DNA of 64,000 nucleotides from Synanceia verrucosa (GCA_029721515.1 CM056570.1:6810601-6874600); one strand, 5' to 3'. Counted from the stretch's first letter, positions 23,119 through 36,093 are shown. The notes: generated by a model not told the origin, from the sequence alone. Made by a program: numbers and translations.

Positions 23119-26100
23119 TATTCAATATATTTAAATAAAGCACTACTGAGGAGTGAAGGTGATATATCAAGTGTCTTTGTACTTGCCTCGAGCTTTCATG
23201 CCTCTCTTAGCGACGGCAGAAGGAGGAGGGAGACCTGAGAGGAGAGACATGAACACAACACGAACAGAGATGCATGATGGGAAGGGAAGAGTACATGCTG
23301 AAAAGAGACCAGAGGCTCTTCTCATTTCATTTGTAGATCCTCGCCTCCTCTCTTCACTTTGTCTTATGTACTTTTAGTCTATAATGTTTGTGTGTTCCAG
23401 CTGTGCATCACATCTCTTCCATAAAAGACTGCAGAGGATACACCTGAGCATCCTCGCTCAGCTCCTCCAGCAAGCCTCCTCTCTCCTCCAGATGCATTTT
23501 AGGAATTGAGATATCCTTCAAGACGACGCACTGATATTGATTTCCTGGTCGCAGGCGGGTGAACGGAGGAGACGAGGAGGCACAAAATAGAGAAATGATA
23601 GGAGCCGGAAAAAGAAGCAGAGAGCGGAAAAAGACATAACAGAGGAGAAAAATCCATAAAAATATATAAAGTCTCACGACGATCTTTAGATGTATTTTTT
23701 TTTTTTTTTAATTAAACAACAAACACACACAAAACACACTTTTCTTCTTACCAAACATGTTAAGGCTTCTTGTGTCTCTCAGATGATGGCAAGGACATGC
23801 TGGGTGAGAACACGGCAACAACTCAGCCAAGTTTTCAGCAGCATTTCAATGTTGCCGACACCATTTTAGCATCATTTCCACCACCGACACTGGCTGTCCC
23901 TACATACAGTATATACTATATCTACTTCTTAACAGCATTAATAATTGCAGACTTTGTGGTGCCTGAGGAAGTCTATTAATGATTGTATTAATAAAAACAG
24001 GAGTTATTTCTATCATGCTTGATACAGCATCAATAAATGTGAGGAAAGGTTGTGAAGGAAAAATTGTAGAAATATGTTTTGGTATATTAGTTGAAATTCT
24101 GTTTGCAAAAATATTATACATACAGTTATTTTATGTGCTTTGGATATCTTTTTTTTTTGTCCACAGGTGATTTTTCACACTAATTAGTACACAGGCGTTG
24201 AATACTCTCTGCAGGAAGTTCAGCAGTTAACAAAACACTTGATATCTGAAGATGCAAAGGAAAAGATATGTTCTAATTATTTCACTTTTATTTTACCGCA
24301 TTGACACTTCTTTGCTATTCACAATGGTTTTGTCCCAGCGGCGGCTCTCATTAGTTGATCTTTTAAATATTCTCACTCCCAGGTGAAAGCAGCTTTGTGC
24401 CTGTTTCTTGCCCGGTGTGGAGGAGTCCTATAATGGATCCTCATAAAAAGCTGATTAATGCACTGACATTTCTTTGATTGGCACTTCAGACAGAGACCTC
24501 CCCCCCTGCTGACTCTCTGTCGTCCTTTCGCTGCCGTTACTTCTTCACCCTCTGTCCTTTTGTTTCCTAACATCTCATCCTATGTCTCATTTCTTCTTCT
24601 TTCTCTCTCTCTCTGTTTAGTTTAACTGCCACATCAAAATGATAGAGCACAAAGAAAAGAGATTAGAAATACAAACTGTGCCGCAGAGGTTTTTTTAAAA
24701 ACAGAAACTCAGTGGGGAATAAAAAAACTGCTTTCTTTCTTTCTTTTTCTTTCTTTATTTCTCTCTGGATATTCTTTAGTTTTACTTTGTTTTAACTCTC
24801 ATAAGCAATGCTTGATCTGAATTAGAAAGTAAACACTTGATGGTTGAGTAGAGGAATAATCTCATACATTAAGGAGTTGCCTCTGTGTCGCTGTCAGATA
24901 AAGAAAGAGCAGCAGTTTGATAAGATGACTGATTAAACTGTCGGCTTTGTGTCAAATCCTCCTCTGTGCTGTGCTGCCTTTCTCTCTTTCTGTGCACATC
25001 ATGCTTTTCTGGATCTACTGTTTCTATTGAACACACTCTCTGTAGATCTATCTCTGCTCTTTCAGCGAGAATTGTATTCCTTCTTTATTGTCCGAGAAAG
25101 TCTCCTTGCTGTTTCATTTACACACATACTGGCCTTTATTGAAATGCCACGACGGGAGAAATTTCTTGTGATTAAAAATGCAGCCCGGCATTTTATCATT
25201 GTCAGCTTTGCAAGTATTTCCCTCAGAAAATGGAAGATAACTGCCTTCACTTGGAATTTTTATTAAAATCTCTGAATAAAATATATGAAGATGTATTTTT
25301 TTTAACATTTTTATGTATATATTGACTACTCTTATTCCTGTATTCAGTACTAATTTATCTAATTACAATCTAATTTTTTTTCCCAACTGTGCACGTACTG
25401 GAGATTTTGGAGGGTGTTGGACAGTGCATTAAAAACACCAAATGAGGGAATTTCTTCTTAAATAATGGTGTTTCAGAAAATGTATTACAAGAAGCACTGG
25501 TATAATTTTCTAGACTATTTTTCCTTTTACATTTGGTAGCGGTCCAGAGCTAGAATCTATCCCAGTGGGCAAAACGAATTAACAAAATTTTATCAGGATA
25601 TCCTGAAAGAATAAATCAACCCCGAACACTTCAGCAACCTCAAATAGTAAACTAGTGACACATATTACCAAGAATGATCTGCCATGTTCAAAACTCACTT
25701 ACTAAAAGACTCAGGTCACCCAAATGTCTTTTTTACAAAAATAATTAAATTAAAATGGAAACATTTTGTGGCTGCACCAGTTGCTTCAGTGGAGTCAAAG
25801 TGATTGATGGATTCACTGATGGGGATGAAGTAAGTGTGCACTATCAGGCTAAATCATCAATCATTATCAAGCTCAATTTTTGACCAACAGCTAGCCATCA
25901 TGATAGTGCTAACTTTTGACAGAACGGAGAAAATGGAGAACGTTTTTGAAGCTTATTAACTGTGAATCAAAAAGAGCAGAAAAATATGTCAGCTGGTCTT
26001 GCTTGAGGTTTGTTAAAAACGTTTCACCTTTCAGCCAAGAGGCTTCTTCATGTCTGACTGACTAGTGGAGAGACCAGATATCATGTCTTTAAACGTCTTC

Positions 26101-26362
26101 ATCGACTGTTTGCTGTTTTTGATTTACCTCGACCTGGATGACTGAGAACCTACACAGACTTATTAACTGTTCTGGGAGTTCAGTGGGTGCTAAAATATCC
26201 TAGCAGAAAGGTTTCCCCACTCGCCCCATTACTCCAAAACTGTGGCACAATAGCAGCGCAATAGCAAGCACCACAATTTCACTGCTATTACAATGCAGTG
26301 TGGTATAGAGTCTTACCTAAAAAAGTGCATTATGGCTTATTAAACAAATCATGCATTCACAT
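23119..26362. other. Non-coding stretch with one copy of an unclassified repeat
   Basis: Contains a copy (23929-24039) of a repeat also present at 26708-26820, and a TTTC-rich tract at 24724-24760. Frames at 23408, 24373 and 24949 lack domains. Confidence 0.4.
23929..24039 (+). repeat. Unclassified direct repeat, copy 1
   Basis: Shares a 30-base identical core (AACAGCATTAATAATTGCAG onward) and the words TTAATGATTGTATTAATAA and ACAGCATCAATAAATG with 26708-26820, in the same orientation. Confidence 0.7.
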
Positions 26363-26633
26363 TTAAAGGGGAAGTGCTATTTTTTTTTACGAATTGGACC
26401 TTATTTCTGGGATATAATACTGTAATTTACTCACCATATTACTTTGGAGTCATTTGGACTATTTCTGAAGATATTTGGATTTGACGATATCCATTCCACG
26501 ATATCCAGGAGTGAACGGGGCATAAAAATGACACAAACTTGACCATGATTCCAAAGTGAAATGGGTGAGTAAATGACAGTATTTTATCCCAGAAATAAGG
26601 CCCAATTTGCAAAAAACGACACTTCACCTTTAA
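26363..26633. mobile_element. Foldback MITE with ~60-bp inverted arms
   Basis: The left arm (26363-26425) begins TTAAAGGGGAAGTG and includes ACCTTATTTCTGGGATA. The right arm (26572-26633) reads the complement, with TATCCCAGAAATAAGG and CACTTCACCTTTAA. The 271-bp unit is a near-perfect hairpin with a ~145-bp loop and has no coding capacity. Confidence 0.75.
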
Positions 26634-26707
26634 TGTTACAAATGACTAACTTTTTTTGTTGGCTTATTAGACAGTTTAGATAGTTTAGACAGTAAAAAAC
26701 GATTTTT

Positions 26708-26820
26708 ATTAACAGCATTAATAATTGCAGACTTTGTGGTTTCTGAGTAAGTTACACTAAGCACCATTTATTAATGATTGTATTAATAATTATAGCTAAT
26801 CTGTACAGCATCAATAAATG
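26708..26820 (+). repeat. Unclassified direct repeat, copy 2
   Basis: Second copy of the 23929-24039 unit, with a small insertion (GTTACACTAAGCACCATTTA) relative to copy 1. Confidence 0.7.
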
Positions 26821-29573
26821 CTTTATTAAAAGTAGGGTTGCCAAAGATTTGAAAAATGATTTGTGATTGCTCTTAAACTGAAAATAAGTGAGCAACTAGT
26901 GGAAAAGACTTGCTGGTGAGAAGTATAAATAGTTTAGCAGAGAATTAGTGTTGTTTTCCATGTTATTTACAGCCTCACATTCTGACATGCTGGACACACA
27001 TATCATGCATGTCTTGATTATCTCTGGTTTGTATTACAAGCAAACAAGCAGAGCATTCAAAACTGTCAGTGGTTGTGTTGTTTTTACCAGGAGATAAACA
27101 CACGGGGTCGTCACAGTATGAGGTGTACTCTTTGGATGGGATGGCAGATGATTGACAGCATGAGGATGGAGAAGAGGTGAAGGAGAGGCGTTAGAGGTGA
27201 GGCAGGACTATCCTCACACCGTAGGATAGTCCACATGGTGATGTGTGTGACATGAGTGGAAGTGACAGGAGGGTCATTATCACAGGAAATGAGGTTCACA
27301 CTGAAATTCACCTGTGACAAAATCAAAGGGATTGACTTCCTGTTGTGTGGTTGAACGATCGGGGGCAGTTTGACCTCTGGGGGTCAGGTCTGTTTAAATC
27401 ACTGCGGTGTGTTCACATTACACTGACAAATGCAATGATTTATATTACAGCTCCATAATTATGTGAATAAATCACCTTTATTTCTAAAATGTCTCCAGGA
27501 AGTGTAAGTTTTTAACCATATGTAGGGAAAGCAGGAAGGTCCTTGAAAGAAAACTGAAACAAATTGTTTTCAATTATTATTGAAAATATATACCGTATTT
27601 GTAGACAAATTTCATATTTTTATGACTGAACTGTCTTTATTCTTCTAGAATAATTGCCTGATAAGACTGCTCTTTCCCTGAAAATATTTTGTAAATTATT
27701 TGAAAATAATTTGGTGACTGAGAACCTGTAAAATAAATTATTAGGAGGAAAGTAGTAGGAAGTAGAAAAAAAAACTCAGAGGAGAAATTGCAACCTGTCA
27801 TCCTTTCCGCAACTCTGAAAAATGTACGATGAAAAATACATTAATGTTTTATGGTTTATATAAAAGTTTAACAAGTTTAACATGATAATGTTAGCATAAA
27901 TACTAACCTATTGATCCTAATTCAGTTAATACAATGTCTCAGCTGTTGTCATTGGAACATTATCAAATACCAGTTCCTTAGTCTGATAATTTAAAAAATA
28001 GACATAATATTTTTGGAATATATTCATTTTGTTACAGAAGAGAAAATTGAAATGACTCTCATATCCGTACCACTGCTAGTTAACTGTTAGCTGCCTAGCT
28101 GTTAGCTTAGCTTAGCATAGTGACTGGAAACAGGGGGAAACAGCTAGCCTAGCTCTTTTCATTGATGCTTGTACAGCTAAATAATTAGCATTGTGTATGT
28201 TGTTTGTTTCATTTGCAAACAAGAGAAAGTAAAAAATATCAGTTCTTGTTTTGCAGGGGATATGTGTGTGAATATTTTTGGATGGGACCAGTTACCAGGG
28301 AACAAAGACATAAATACAGTATACACAGATATAGATGTCAAAGCCAGGCAAGCTGTTTGTAGTCTCAAAGCTAAGCTAAGCTAACCCACCACTGACTGGT
28401 GGACGTGAGGTTCATAGGTGCCAAAATGTCAAACGTTTGCTTTTGTCGCAAAGGGAATAATAACTGGAGGATAATTGCATCATCGTGGCAAAATCTTTTG
28501 TTCATTGTTTTGATTTCTGGGAAAGATAACAACTCAGATTCTGTGTTTACCAAAACAAAACAACAAGCTGAAGAGCTGCGCAGTTGTTCTTCTTGATTTT
28601 CTCCTGTTATGCTGCAATCAGACATCTCTCATTATCTCCAGATCTCTCAAGAAATTAATGGGCATGCATCAGCTCGTGAGTCTGATCACGAACTGGCAGT
28701 GTTTTTTTTTTTTTTATCAGAACAGAAAATATTTGAAGGAGATCTTGACTGCTGCATTCACTTTAATCAATCAGTAACATAGTTGCTTTGGCAGGGGAAT
28801 TCATTTTCTGTTATCCCACGACAATGAAGTAATTGAAGTGTGATCACAGAAAACGAAATCTGATCACTGGAGACAATTAAGTTATGAGCTGCAGATAATA
28901 GGATTAGAAATAGATGAGGAAACAAAGCTGCTCTCAGTTTCTGTGGTGCAGAAGGCGATGTATGGAATTTTAAAGAAGCGGTGGAAATCATAACTTTAAA
29001 TTGGATAACTACATGTTTTATTCAACAGTGATGGCAGATAACTCCCTGTGATTGTGTTATCAGTATGCATGTTAACAACAGGAAGTGTCCTTTCAATCCA
29101 TTCTACCAGTGGATGACCTCAATATGTACACAGCTGTATTACTACACTGGTACATACATTATTATATTAATAATTGATGTTAGAGTCTACATGGAGATGT
29201 GAGTGTGAGAAACTGCACTCCTCAAAAGAGCGTGTCATTTTCAAAACATCTGTCAAGGGAAGGGAAACACAGCGCGTGGTGATTTAAACAGAACCAGCGT
29301 TAACAGGTGGTTATTATTAAAGTTAAAAATGATGAAAATGATGACCTTCGTGAGAGCACGTCCACTTTTGAAGTCTGCTTCAAAAATGTCTGACAGGGTG
29401 TTCAGATGAAATGTGTGAAAATGAGTGACTGTAATTTGAAGGACGATGTCATAAATAAATTATTACAAGCACATTATGATCACATCATGATGGAATTATT
29501 ATCACTGTAGAATGGTAAAACACAAAGCTTACAAAAAAGATTGAATTAAAACATATAATCAATAACGGCTTAC
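26821..29573 (-). other. TRDN: Triadin intron 1 (near part)
   Basis: Downstream of the triadin donor on the minus strand. It holds the repeat fragment at 28045-28390. No second triadin exon was recognised in it. Confidence 0.45.
28045..28390. repeat. Dispersed fish repeat with GCTTAGCTTAGCATAG and AAACAGGGGGAAACAGC
   Basis: The left block (28080-28155) carries TTAGCTTAGCATAGTGACTGG and AACAGGGGGAAACAGCTAGC. The right end (28370-28390) has AAAGCTAAGCTAAGCTAAC in inverted sense. Together they suggest a ~350-bp MITE-like element with GCTTAGCTTAGC ends. Confidence 0.5.
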
Positions 29574-29760
29574 CTTTCAATGTCGTGTCGTCCAGGAGAT
29601 CAAAGAGAACGATGGCGACTCCCGACCAGGTGATGACCAGAGCAACGACCAGCAACCAGGCCATTGGCGAACTGAAGGTCAAAATGACATCATCCAAAAA
29701 TGTCTTCTGATTGGTCCGAGTCGGAGGGACCGCCTGACCACCGTTGGCTTGACTGCTCAT
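29574..29760 (-). CDS. TRDN: Triadin, start-codon exon (N-terminus and membrane anchor)
   Basis: The exon encodes the first 62 residues plus one base: a ~20-residue polar cytosolic start, then FLDDVILTFSSPMAWLLVVA and VITWSGVAIVLFDLLDDTTL, followed by an AAAG/GTAAGC donor. The FSSPxAWLLVxALxITWSxVAIVxFDL signature is that of triadin. Triadin is a single-pass protein of junctional sarcoplasmic reticulum that links the ryanodine receptor to calsequestrin through a luminal Lys/Glu-rich tail. The related junctin/ASPH anchors differ here. The ATG has a good context (CCACCAATGA), and an acceptor (TGTCCTCAG) lies 12 bases upstream, so the leader is probably spliced. The Lys/Glu-rich downstream exons lie to the left and were not found. 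Neighbour NKAIN2 is head to head. Confidence 0.88.
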
Positions 29761-29772
29761 TGGTGGAGAGAG
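29761..29772 (-). other. TRDN: Triadin 5'-UTR segment and splice acceptor
   Basis: The minus strand reads CCACTTCCTGTCCTCAG, then 12 untranslated bases and the ATG. This implies an upstream non-coding exon to the right; its position is unknown. Confidence 0.5.
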
Positions 29773-32490
29773 CTGAGGACAGGAAGTGGGGTTGGGGAAA
29801 AAACAATAAGAGACATGATAGTGTCTTAATGGCTTTGAACAGAAGAATAGAAGTGTGTCTGCTGGAGTGAGATAACATCAAAAAATAGCTAACAAATAAT
29901 AGCTATTTAAAATTAGAGTAATGTGAGTACAATCATTCTGTAAGCTTTCTTTTTATTAAAAAAAAAAGGATTGCCACAAACACAAATACTCTTAATATCT
30001 TTCTTTTATATTTGCTCTTTCTTATCTATGGTTATACTATCATGTCATTGCCCTCATTGGTCCTGTGTGTCATGTCTCATCATTCATGTTCAGTTAAACT
30101 GTTTTTTGTTTTCCACTTGCCACGATTTTCTTAGACAAATTTAGTTTCAAAAGAGTTTTCTGATGTTACTTTCTAGTACAGTGAATCCTTTTCACAGTTT
30201 AGCACATCATTTTGTTTGTTAGTTTTCTCTTCTTGCGAGCACCTTTTGTTTTTATTATTATTTATTACTCTTTAGAGTTAGCTTTCTCTCCCTTTGTTTC
30301 TTTTAGGCAGCAATATATAATTGGATTTATTTTGCCTTGCTTAACAAGTGATTTTCTGTCTCCATCATTGGAAATAAATATAATTTTATTTGCTACTTTT
30401 TCTGTGGGTCATGCATTTGGATTTTCACTGTATTTTGCCCCAGTTGTTAGATTACATTCATTCTGAACAAAATAAAAAAATGCACTAAAATGTACTAAAA
30501 CAGTAGCAGCAGCAGAGACCAAAATATTATCAACTTTCAGTCAAACTCCAAAAGTCTCAAAAATAGCTGGATCTCATATTCCCCACTGGATCCACTGTGC
30601 CCAGAAAAAAACAGCTTCTTTTAATCTTCTTGTTCCCATTTTTTCCACACGTCTGCTCTCCAAACTCCAAGGCCAAGATAACGCTGAAAATCATTATTTT
30701 CTCTCACTTGACAAAGGTCCTTCCCAGCCACAGGAGACATTATACATTTCCATCACCTTTTAAGTTGATATGGTGAACTTACACATAAAGCACATGCAGG
30801 GGAACCAATTATTCATTCGTTGCTGCCTGCTGCTCTGGGGGCGAGTCGAAAGACCACTAAAAACTGCAGGGCTGATGGGAACTGCAGAGTCACTTACAAG
30901 TAGTCATTCATTAATATAAAATATTGATTATAGCTGCTTCAAAGTGTGTGTTAGAGTCTGTACTCAGCTTTCCACAATATGCCCTTTTAACTCTGATGGT
31001 CATCTTGTCCCTAATAGAAGAAGCAATAAAGATCCAACAGTGAAATTTTTTTTTTTTTTATCTGCTGAGGCAATAGTTTTTTAAGTTCTCTAAAATTGCT
31101 GATCTCACTATTAAAATTGCCAGCATCTATTAACATCTATAGGAATTAGAGGGGGAATGTAATTAGTATCTGATTAAGAAGAGTTTGATTAAAAAGAGAT
31201 GTGCAGCAATAAATTGTCTGGCTTTGGTGGTGAATTTCTGTTCCACATGGAAAGACAGTTAGTATTAAGACAAACCTGCTGCAAATGATCAAGATGATTA
31301 ACAGAAACTTTGTTTAGGTGGAAGTCCGCTTTTATTAAAACCCTTGGTATTAAAATTCAAGGTTACTGCCTATGATGGAGTCGATGCTGCAGGATAAACC
31401 AGTTTGTTTGACTTAAATCTTGATGTGAGACCAAGAAAGTCTGCTGCATTCAAGTTACCGTTTCTTTTGATTAATGCACACAGTGGCTGTTTATTCACAC
31501 ACATGTCAGTGAATCATTCAAGCATGTTTCTTCGAGGATGAGGATGAGCGATACGTGGCGGACAGAGACCACCCGAGGTGATGAGGAGATTAAATTCCAT
31601 CTCACTTTGACAGACCTGCTCTAGCAGACAAATTACTCCTCTAAAGAAAGTTTTCATCGTTGCATGGCGGCGTGGCCGTGCGCCATAACGTGATTATGTT
31701 AGGTTGTTTGTTTCATTATGAAGCGTGCTGCACTGAACGCCTGACATGATTTATTTTTCCTTCTGTTACTCACACACAGCTTATCTGCAAATATAAAGTG
31801 AAAGCCGCACTGTTGTGGAGATTCAAATTAAAATATGGGGACTGACTCGCTCGGAAATATGCCCTTCTCAAGGTTATTAATGAGGCTCTGAAGGATGCAG
31901 ATCTGTGTGAGTCCTGTATGCTGTGCAGGTCCAGCCGAGGCGTAATTTAACACCATTCATTATGACAATCTGGTTGACACAATTAGGTGGCATTTTGGAC
32001 GGTAATGTTTCTCATCCTCACAGCCAATTACGAAAAGCTGAGTGTAGATTGGTGACAAAGTCCCCTCTCCTCATTATATAATATATGTAGCTCAGGTACA
32101 ATTCAGGCTTTTTCTCAATACATATGCTTCCACTTGAGTGAGTTGCTCATATTATAGCTTATTATGTAGCCTCTGCACTCAAACCCAGATGAGGTGCCCG
32201 ACTGCACAAGACTATTAAACAGTGAATGCAGTAACAAGTAGATGCTAAAAGCCTGTTCGGTCAAAACACTGATGTTGTGCTCCTATTAAACCCTCCATCC
32301 ACCCACAATACATCAAGCTAGTAACACAAGCTCATCCCAGCTTGTCACATACCTTGACTTCAACAACATTTTTTGCATTAAAACCACTATAGATGGCATC
32401 AGTGTCACTTTAAGTTCAGGCAACAAAACCACTTAGTTAGGTTTAGGAAAACATGGTTGGAATTAAAACTACTGTGATTGCTAATTGTTG
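29773..32490. other. Region upstream of triadin, no exon recognised
   Basis: Should contain the triadin promoter and non-coding first exon. No CpG-rich island or TATA box stands out, and frames in it lack domains. Confidence 0.4.
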
Positions 32491-32496
32491 GTAAAC

Positions 32497-33139
32497 AGCA
32501 AAAGAGTATATTTACATGAGTACTTTACTTAAGTACATTTTTGGAGTATCTATAACTTGAGTTTTTGTTTTTAGATACTTGTGACTTTCACTCCACTATA
32601 TTTGAAAGACATACTGTATATTTTACTTTTGACTCCACTACATTTGGAAGACATACTGTATATTTTACTTTTGACTCCACTATATTTGAAAGACATACTG
32701 TATATTTTACTTTTGACTCCACTACATTTGGAAGCTCGTCGTTACTCGTTCCGTTTAGGCTCAGCAAAGCTTTGTAGTCAGCTGTTTATGTTTTTTCTTT
32801 TCTGAAATGGTATTGGCCACACGCTGTGCTCCTCGCAGAATAGAACCAATCACAGTAACCGCTCACACCTGGGATGGATGTGGAAATACGACATCCTCGC
32901 TCTGAATTCAACAAAACTCACTTGTCGTCCAACCTGAGAGAACAATACATGTACTCATGTTAAAAAGTCTACTTTGTACTTTTGAATACTTAAGTGTTTT
33001 TAAAAGTGAGTACTTAAGAACTTTAACTTGAGTAAAATTTTGACCAAATAACTTTTACTTGTAGTGAGTAAGATATTGAGTAACATTCAATATCAATACT
33101 TTGACTGTTGTACTGGAGTTCAGTACTTTACCACCACTG
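32497..33139 (+). mobile_element. Dispersed fish repeat (TACTTTACTTAAGTACATTT family), left end missing
   Basis: The block starts TTACATGAGTACTTTACTTA and ends GTACTTTACCACCACTG, the usual outer end of this repeat. The matching CAGTGGTGG left end is absent. A 42-bp unit inside it has become tandem (32591-32736). It is non-coding. Confidence 0.65.
32591..32736 (+). repeat. 42-bp minisatellite, ~3.5 copies
   Basis: Units start CTCCACTA at 32591, 32633, 32675 and 32717. They alternate between a TATATTTGAAAGAC and a TACATTTGGAAGAC variant, giving an 84-bp higher-order period. Because 42 is divisible by three, the array yields open frames that are not genes. Confidence 0.9.
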
Positions 33140-35970
33140 AGTGTAAAAAAAAAAGTAACTTAACGTTGTAAACCCTCTTCAATTCCGAAGCACAATGATG
33201 ACCTTTCGACAACGAAATAGGCTTTCAAATAACACTGATGTCAGACATTGTTTGAAGGTCCGTTCAGTGTGAACGGGTCGAATAACCATAGGACAAACAC
33301 CCAGGACGCCACGATTTGTGTTGTGTAACATGAGCTGTAGTCACATAAGTTATACGTCAGAAAAGTTAACATCGACCACAAACAACCGTTGCCTAGACCT
33401 AAATAAATGGTTGTATTGCCTAAACTTTCTATGGAAACAAAAGATTATTTTGAAAGGACACTATGCACAAAATGTAAAATTATTCACACAGCGTCCCTGA
33501 TCTAACTTAAAGTAATGCAAGAGGAGTAACCTGATGCCGAACGGCACTAAGAGAGAAAGTGCTGGTTTGTCATCCTGGGAATGGGATGGCCATACGAGGC
33601 ATGCTGAGACGAGTCATCCTATATTGGGATTATTCTCTATATTAACATGATTAATGAGTTATCGTGCTGATTTACACAACACCCACAACTCACACATTGC
33701 ATGACTTCCTGTTCATTTTTTCACAATAAAGAATTTTTATTTCCTGCAAAATTTCAATCTGTCTGTAGACTGTATGAGATTCAGGGCGGTTGCATAATGT
33801 GAATAATTGATGTGTTTTGATTCAGCAGCTGGTCTCAGACTGACCTTTCTGTTGCTGCATTCACATAACAAACTACAAAATCAATTTAACATAATTCTGC
33901 CCACGCACTCTCAAGTGTGTGTTTGTGTGTGTGTGCGAGTCAAGAAAGCTAACCATTGATCTGGTGAACAACGGTCGACCTGGGTGTCATTTCAGACGTG
34001 TATGTGTGTGATATAAAAGCTGACCATTGATCTAGTGAAGCCGGTCAGACGAGCACATCGATCCACAGCAGGTAAAACAGTCACGATGTCACAATGACAG
34101 AAAGTCGGAGCGCAGCCTGAATGTCCCACAGCAGAGAGAAAGGAAAAGGCTGCAATCACCCGCTTTCATTCAGAGCGTCTGATCTGAATATAGTTCTCTT
34201 ACATCTCCTGTGTTTTACAGTTTCTGTCAAAGTGTGACTCATAGTCTAGCGAATATTTTCCTTGCATGTGTCTGTCCTGACCCAGCCCACCTGTTGTCTC
34301 CACCAAGTGCTGAGCTGATCTTCACACAAGGACGACAACTGCCACCTCCTCCTCCTCCTCCTCCTCCTCCTCGCCAAAGGAATGAACAGAATCAGAACAA
34401 TGTGGGTGCAGGCGACTAACCAGAGTTTGAGGGCAAATGAAAGGCGACTGTGGAGAGTGTGAGTCATTAAAGACTGTTTAGAAAGTGATACTGTTGGACA
34501 TTATTGGTAGAAAGTACCTCTACTACTTAGTTTATTTAGATTTATTTTGTGACCGTGTCGAGGGGCCTGAGCCCTATGTTTGGAACCACTGGCCTAAACT
34601 ACAACTAAAGTCAAGCTAATCCATGTTGACCAGCACAGTAAAATACTGCTGAGACATTGTACATATATTGATGTATTAACAGTAATGCCATACATTAAGG
34701 GTCATTTTATCTGCTGGAAGAATACTTTCACTTTTTTACTGTAAAAAAAAAATTAAAATAGAATAAAAAATAAAATAGCATAAAAAATAAATAAATATAT
34801 AAAAAGAATTCAGCACACCTGTGCACAGTACTGATGGAAATATATACACTATTATATATGTGCACATCATGTCAATGAAAATTGAGTGAAATGAAATCGA
34901 TCAAATCTAGTGGGAACTGAGTTTGTTCTGCAATGTTTGTTTTTCTTCAGGCTTCATAACTTTTTTTTACCGACTTGGCATCAACATAGAGTAAAAGCAC
35001 AGACACGTACTGTATTTTTGTAACAGAAAACGGCGATGAAAGAATCAAATTTGTAAAAATAAATAAATAAATAAAAAAATAAAAACTCAGCATGTTGTTG
35101 CATATGAGCTAAATGCAGCTTCTGCGCACAGATAATGAAAGCAGTGAGTCAACTATTCCTCTGGGTTATATTTAAGCAACTACAGTATGGCACTGTCACA
35201 AGATGAAAAACAGGAAAAGAGAGGAACAAGGTAAGGTAATTGATCATTAAAAGATTACATCAAAGCCACTATTTTCAAATGTAGTTGTTCCAAACCTGGG
35301 GGTCGGGACCCCCTAGAGATCCCAAACCCAGAGAGAGAAAAAAAGAAAAAACATAACATTTATTTCTCATCAAATACTGAATCCCAAGACGGCTAAAAAT
35401 CACTGTTTTGGTTTAACAGGTGCAGAGGAAAATGAAGAGTGAACAGTCTGTGAAAGTACTGAAAGTGTGTGGGAACAACTGAAACTGAAAATATAAAATT
35501 TGTTTGTATTGTGCATATTCTTAGACATTAGTAGTCACATATATGATGTAACAAATCTTTTTTTTATCTTCTTATCTTTTAATCATATATTATATATAAT
35601 TGTATAGCAATATAGCAACAGGCTGCAGTTACAGATATTTAGTGATGAAAGGAAAAATGTGATTTTAGAGTGTATCATCTCATTAAAGTGAAGAAAAATG
35701 TGTAGAGCTCACACTGTACCATACATATATTATATATTATAACAAAAATGTTCATTAATTTTTGGTTTATTTCACAATAACATTAAAATTCTTTCAACAT
35801 CATTAAATGTGCAGTTATGCACCTTATATTTTTTTGAGTTAGCTGCGAAGCAGCAGATATTTTAAATGGCAATGAGAAAGAATAACTGCACATAGACCTC
35901 CAGCGTTCACATCAGTATCAGATCATTATTATAAAGTTCAGCCACAGTGACATGAATTTCTCGACAGTAC
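33140..35970. other. Non-coding stretch with simple repeats
   Basis: Includes a (CCT)n run at 34346-34371, A/T-rich tracts near 34740-34800 and 35058-35090, and a repeat end with the palindrome GGGGGTCGGGACCCCC at 35299-35314. No exon was recognised. Confidence 0.4.
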
Positions 35971-36093
35971 CTTGGGCTTTGAGTTTCGCTGGATGTTCAG
36001 TGATAACCTTCAGTCCTTCAAAAGGCTCTGGAAATACACCGTTACCATAGAAACGCACATGTAACTCCTTCGTTAAATCCTCTTTGGCCCCAG
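35971..36093 (-). CDS. Unassigned internal coding exon (41 codons)
   Basis: A 123-nt segment is bounded by a very strong acceptor (long CT tract then CACAATCAG) and a CCAAG/GTACTG donor, with phase 1 at both ends. It is open across its length and translates to a peptide containing KEDLTKELHVRFYGNG, then VFPEPFEGLKVITEHPAKLK. Composition and splice signals look like real coding sequence. It lies upstream of the triadin start exon on the same strand, so it is either an exon of a separate minus-strand gene or a decayed fragment. I could not identify its family or partner exons. The VRFYGNG segment vaguely recalls beta-barrel chromatin modules such as PWWP, but that is not strong enough to name. 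Confidence 0.5.

Noticed and set aside
23408..23677. Minus-strand frame ending LLEELSEDAQVYPLQSFMEE as a coding exon
   Set aside because: Upstream part is hydrophobic noise, splice sites are weak, and the block resembles a dispersed repeat.
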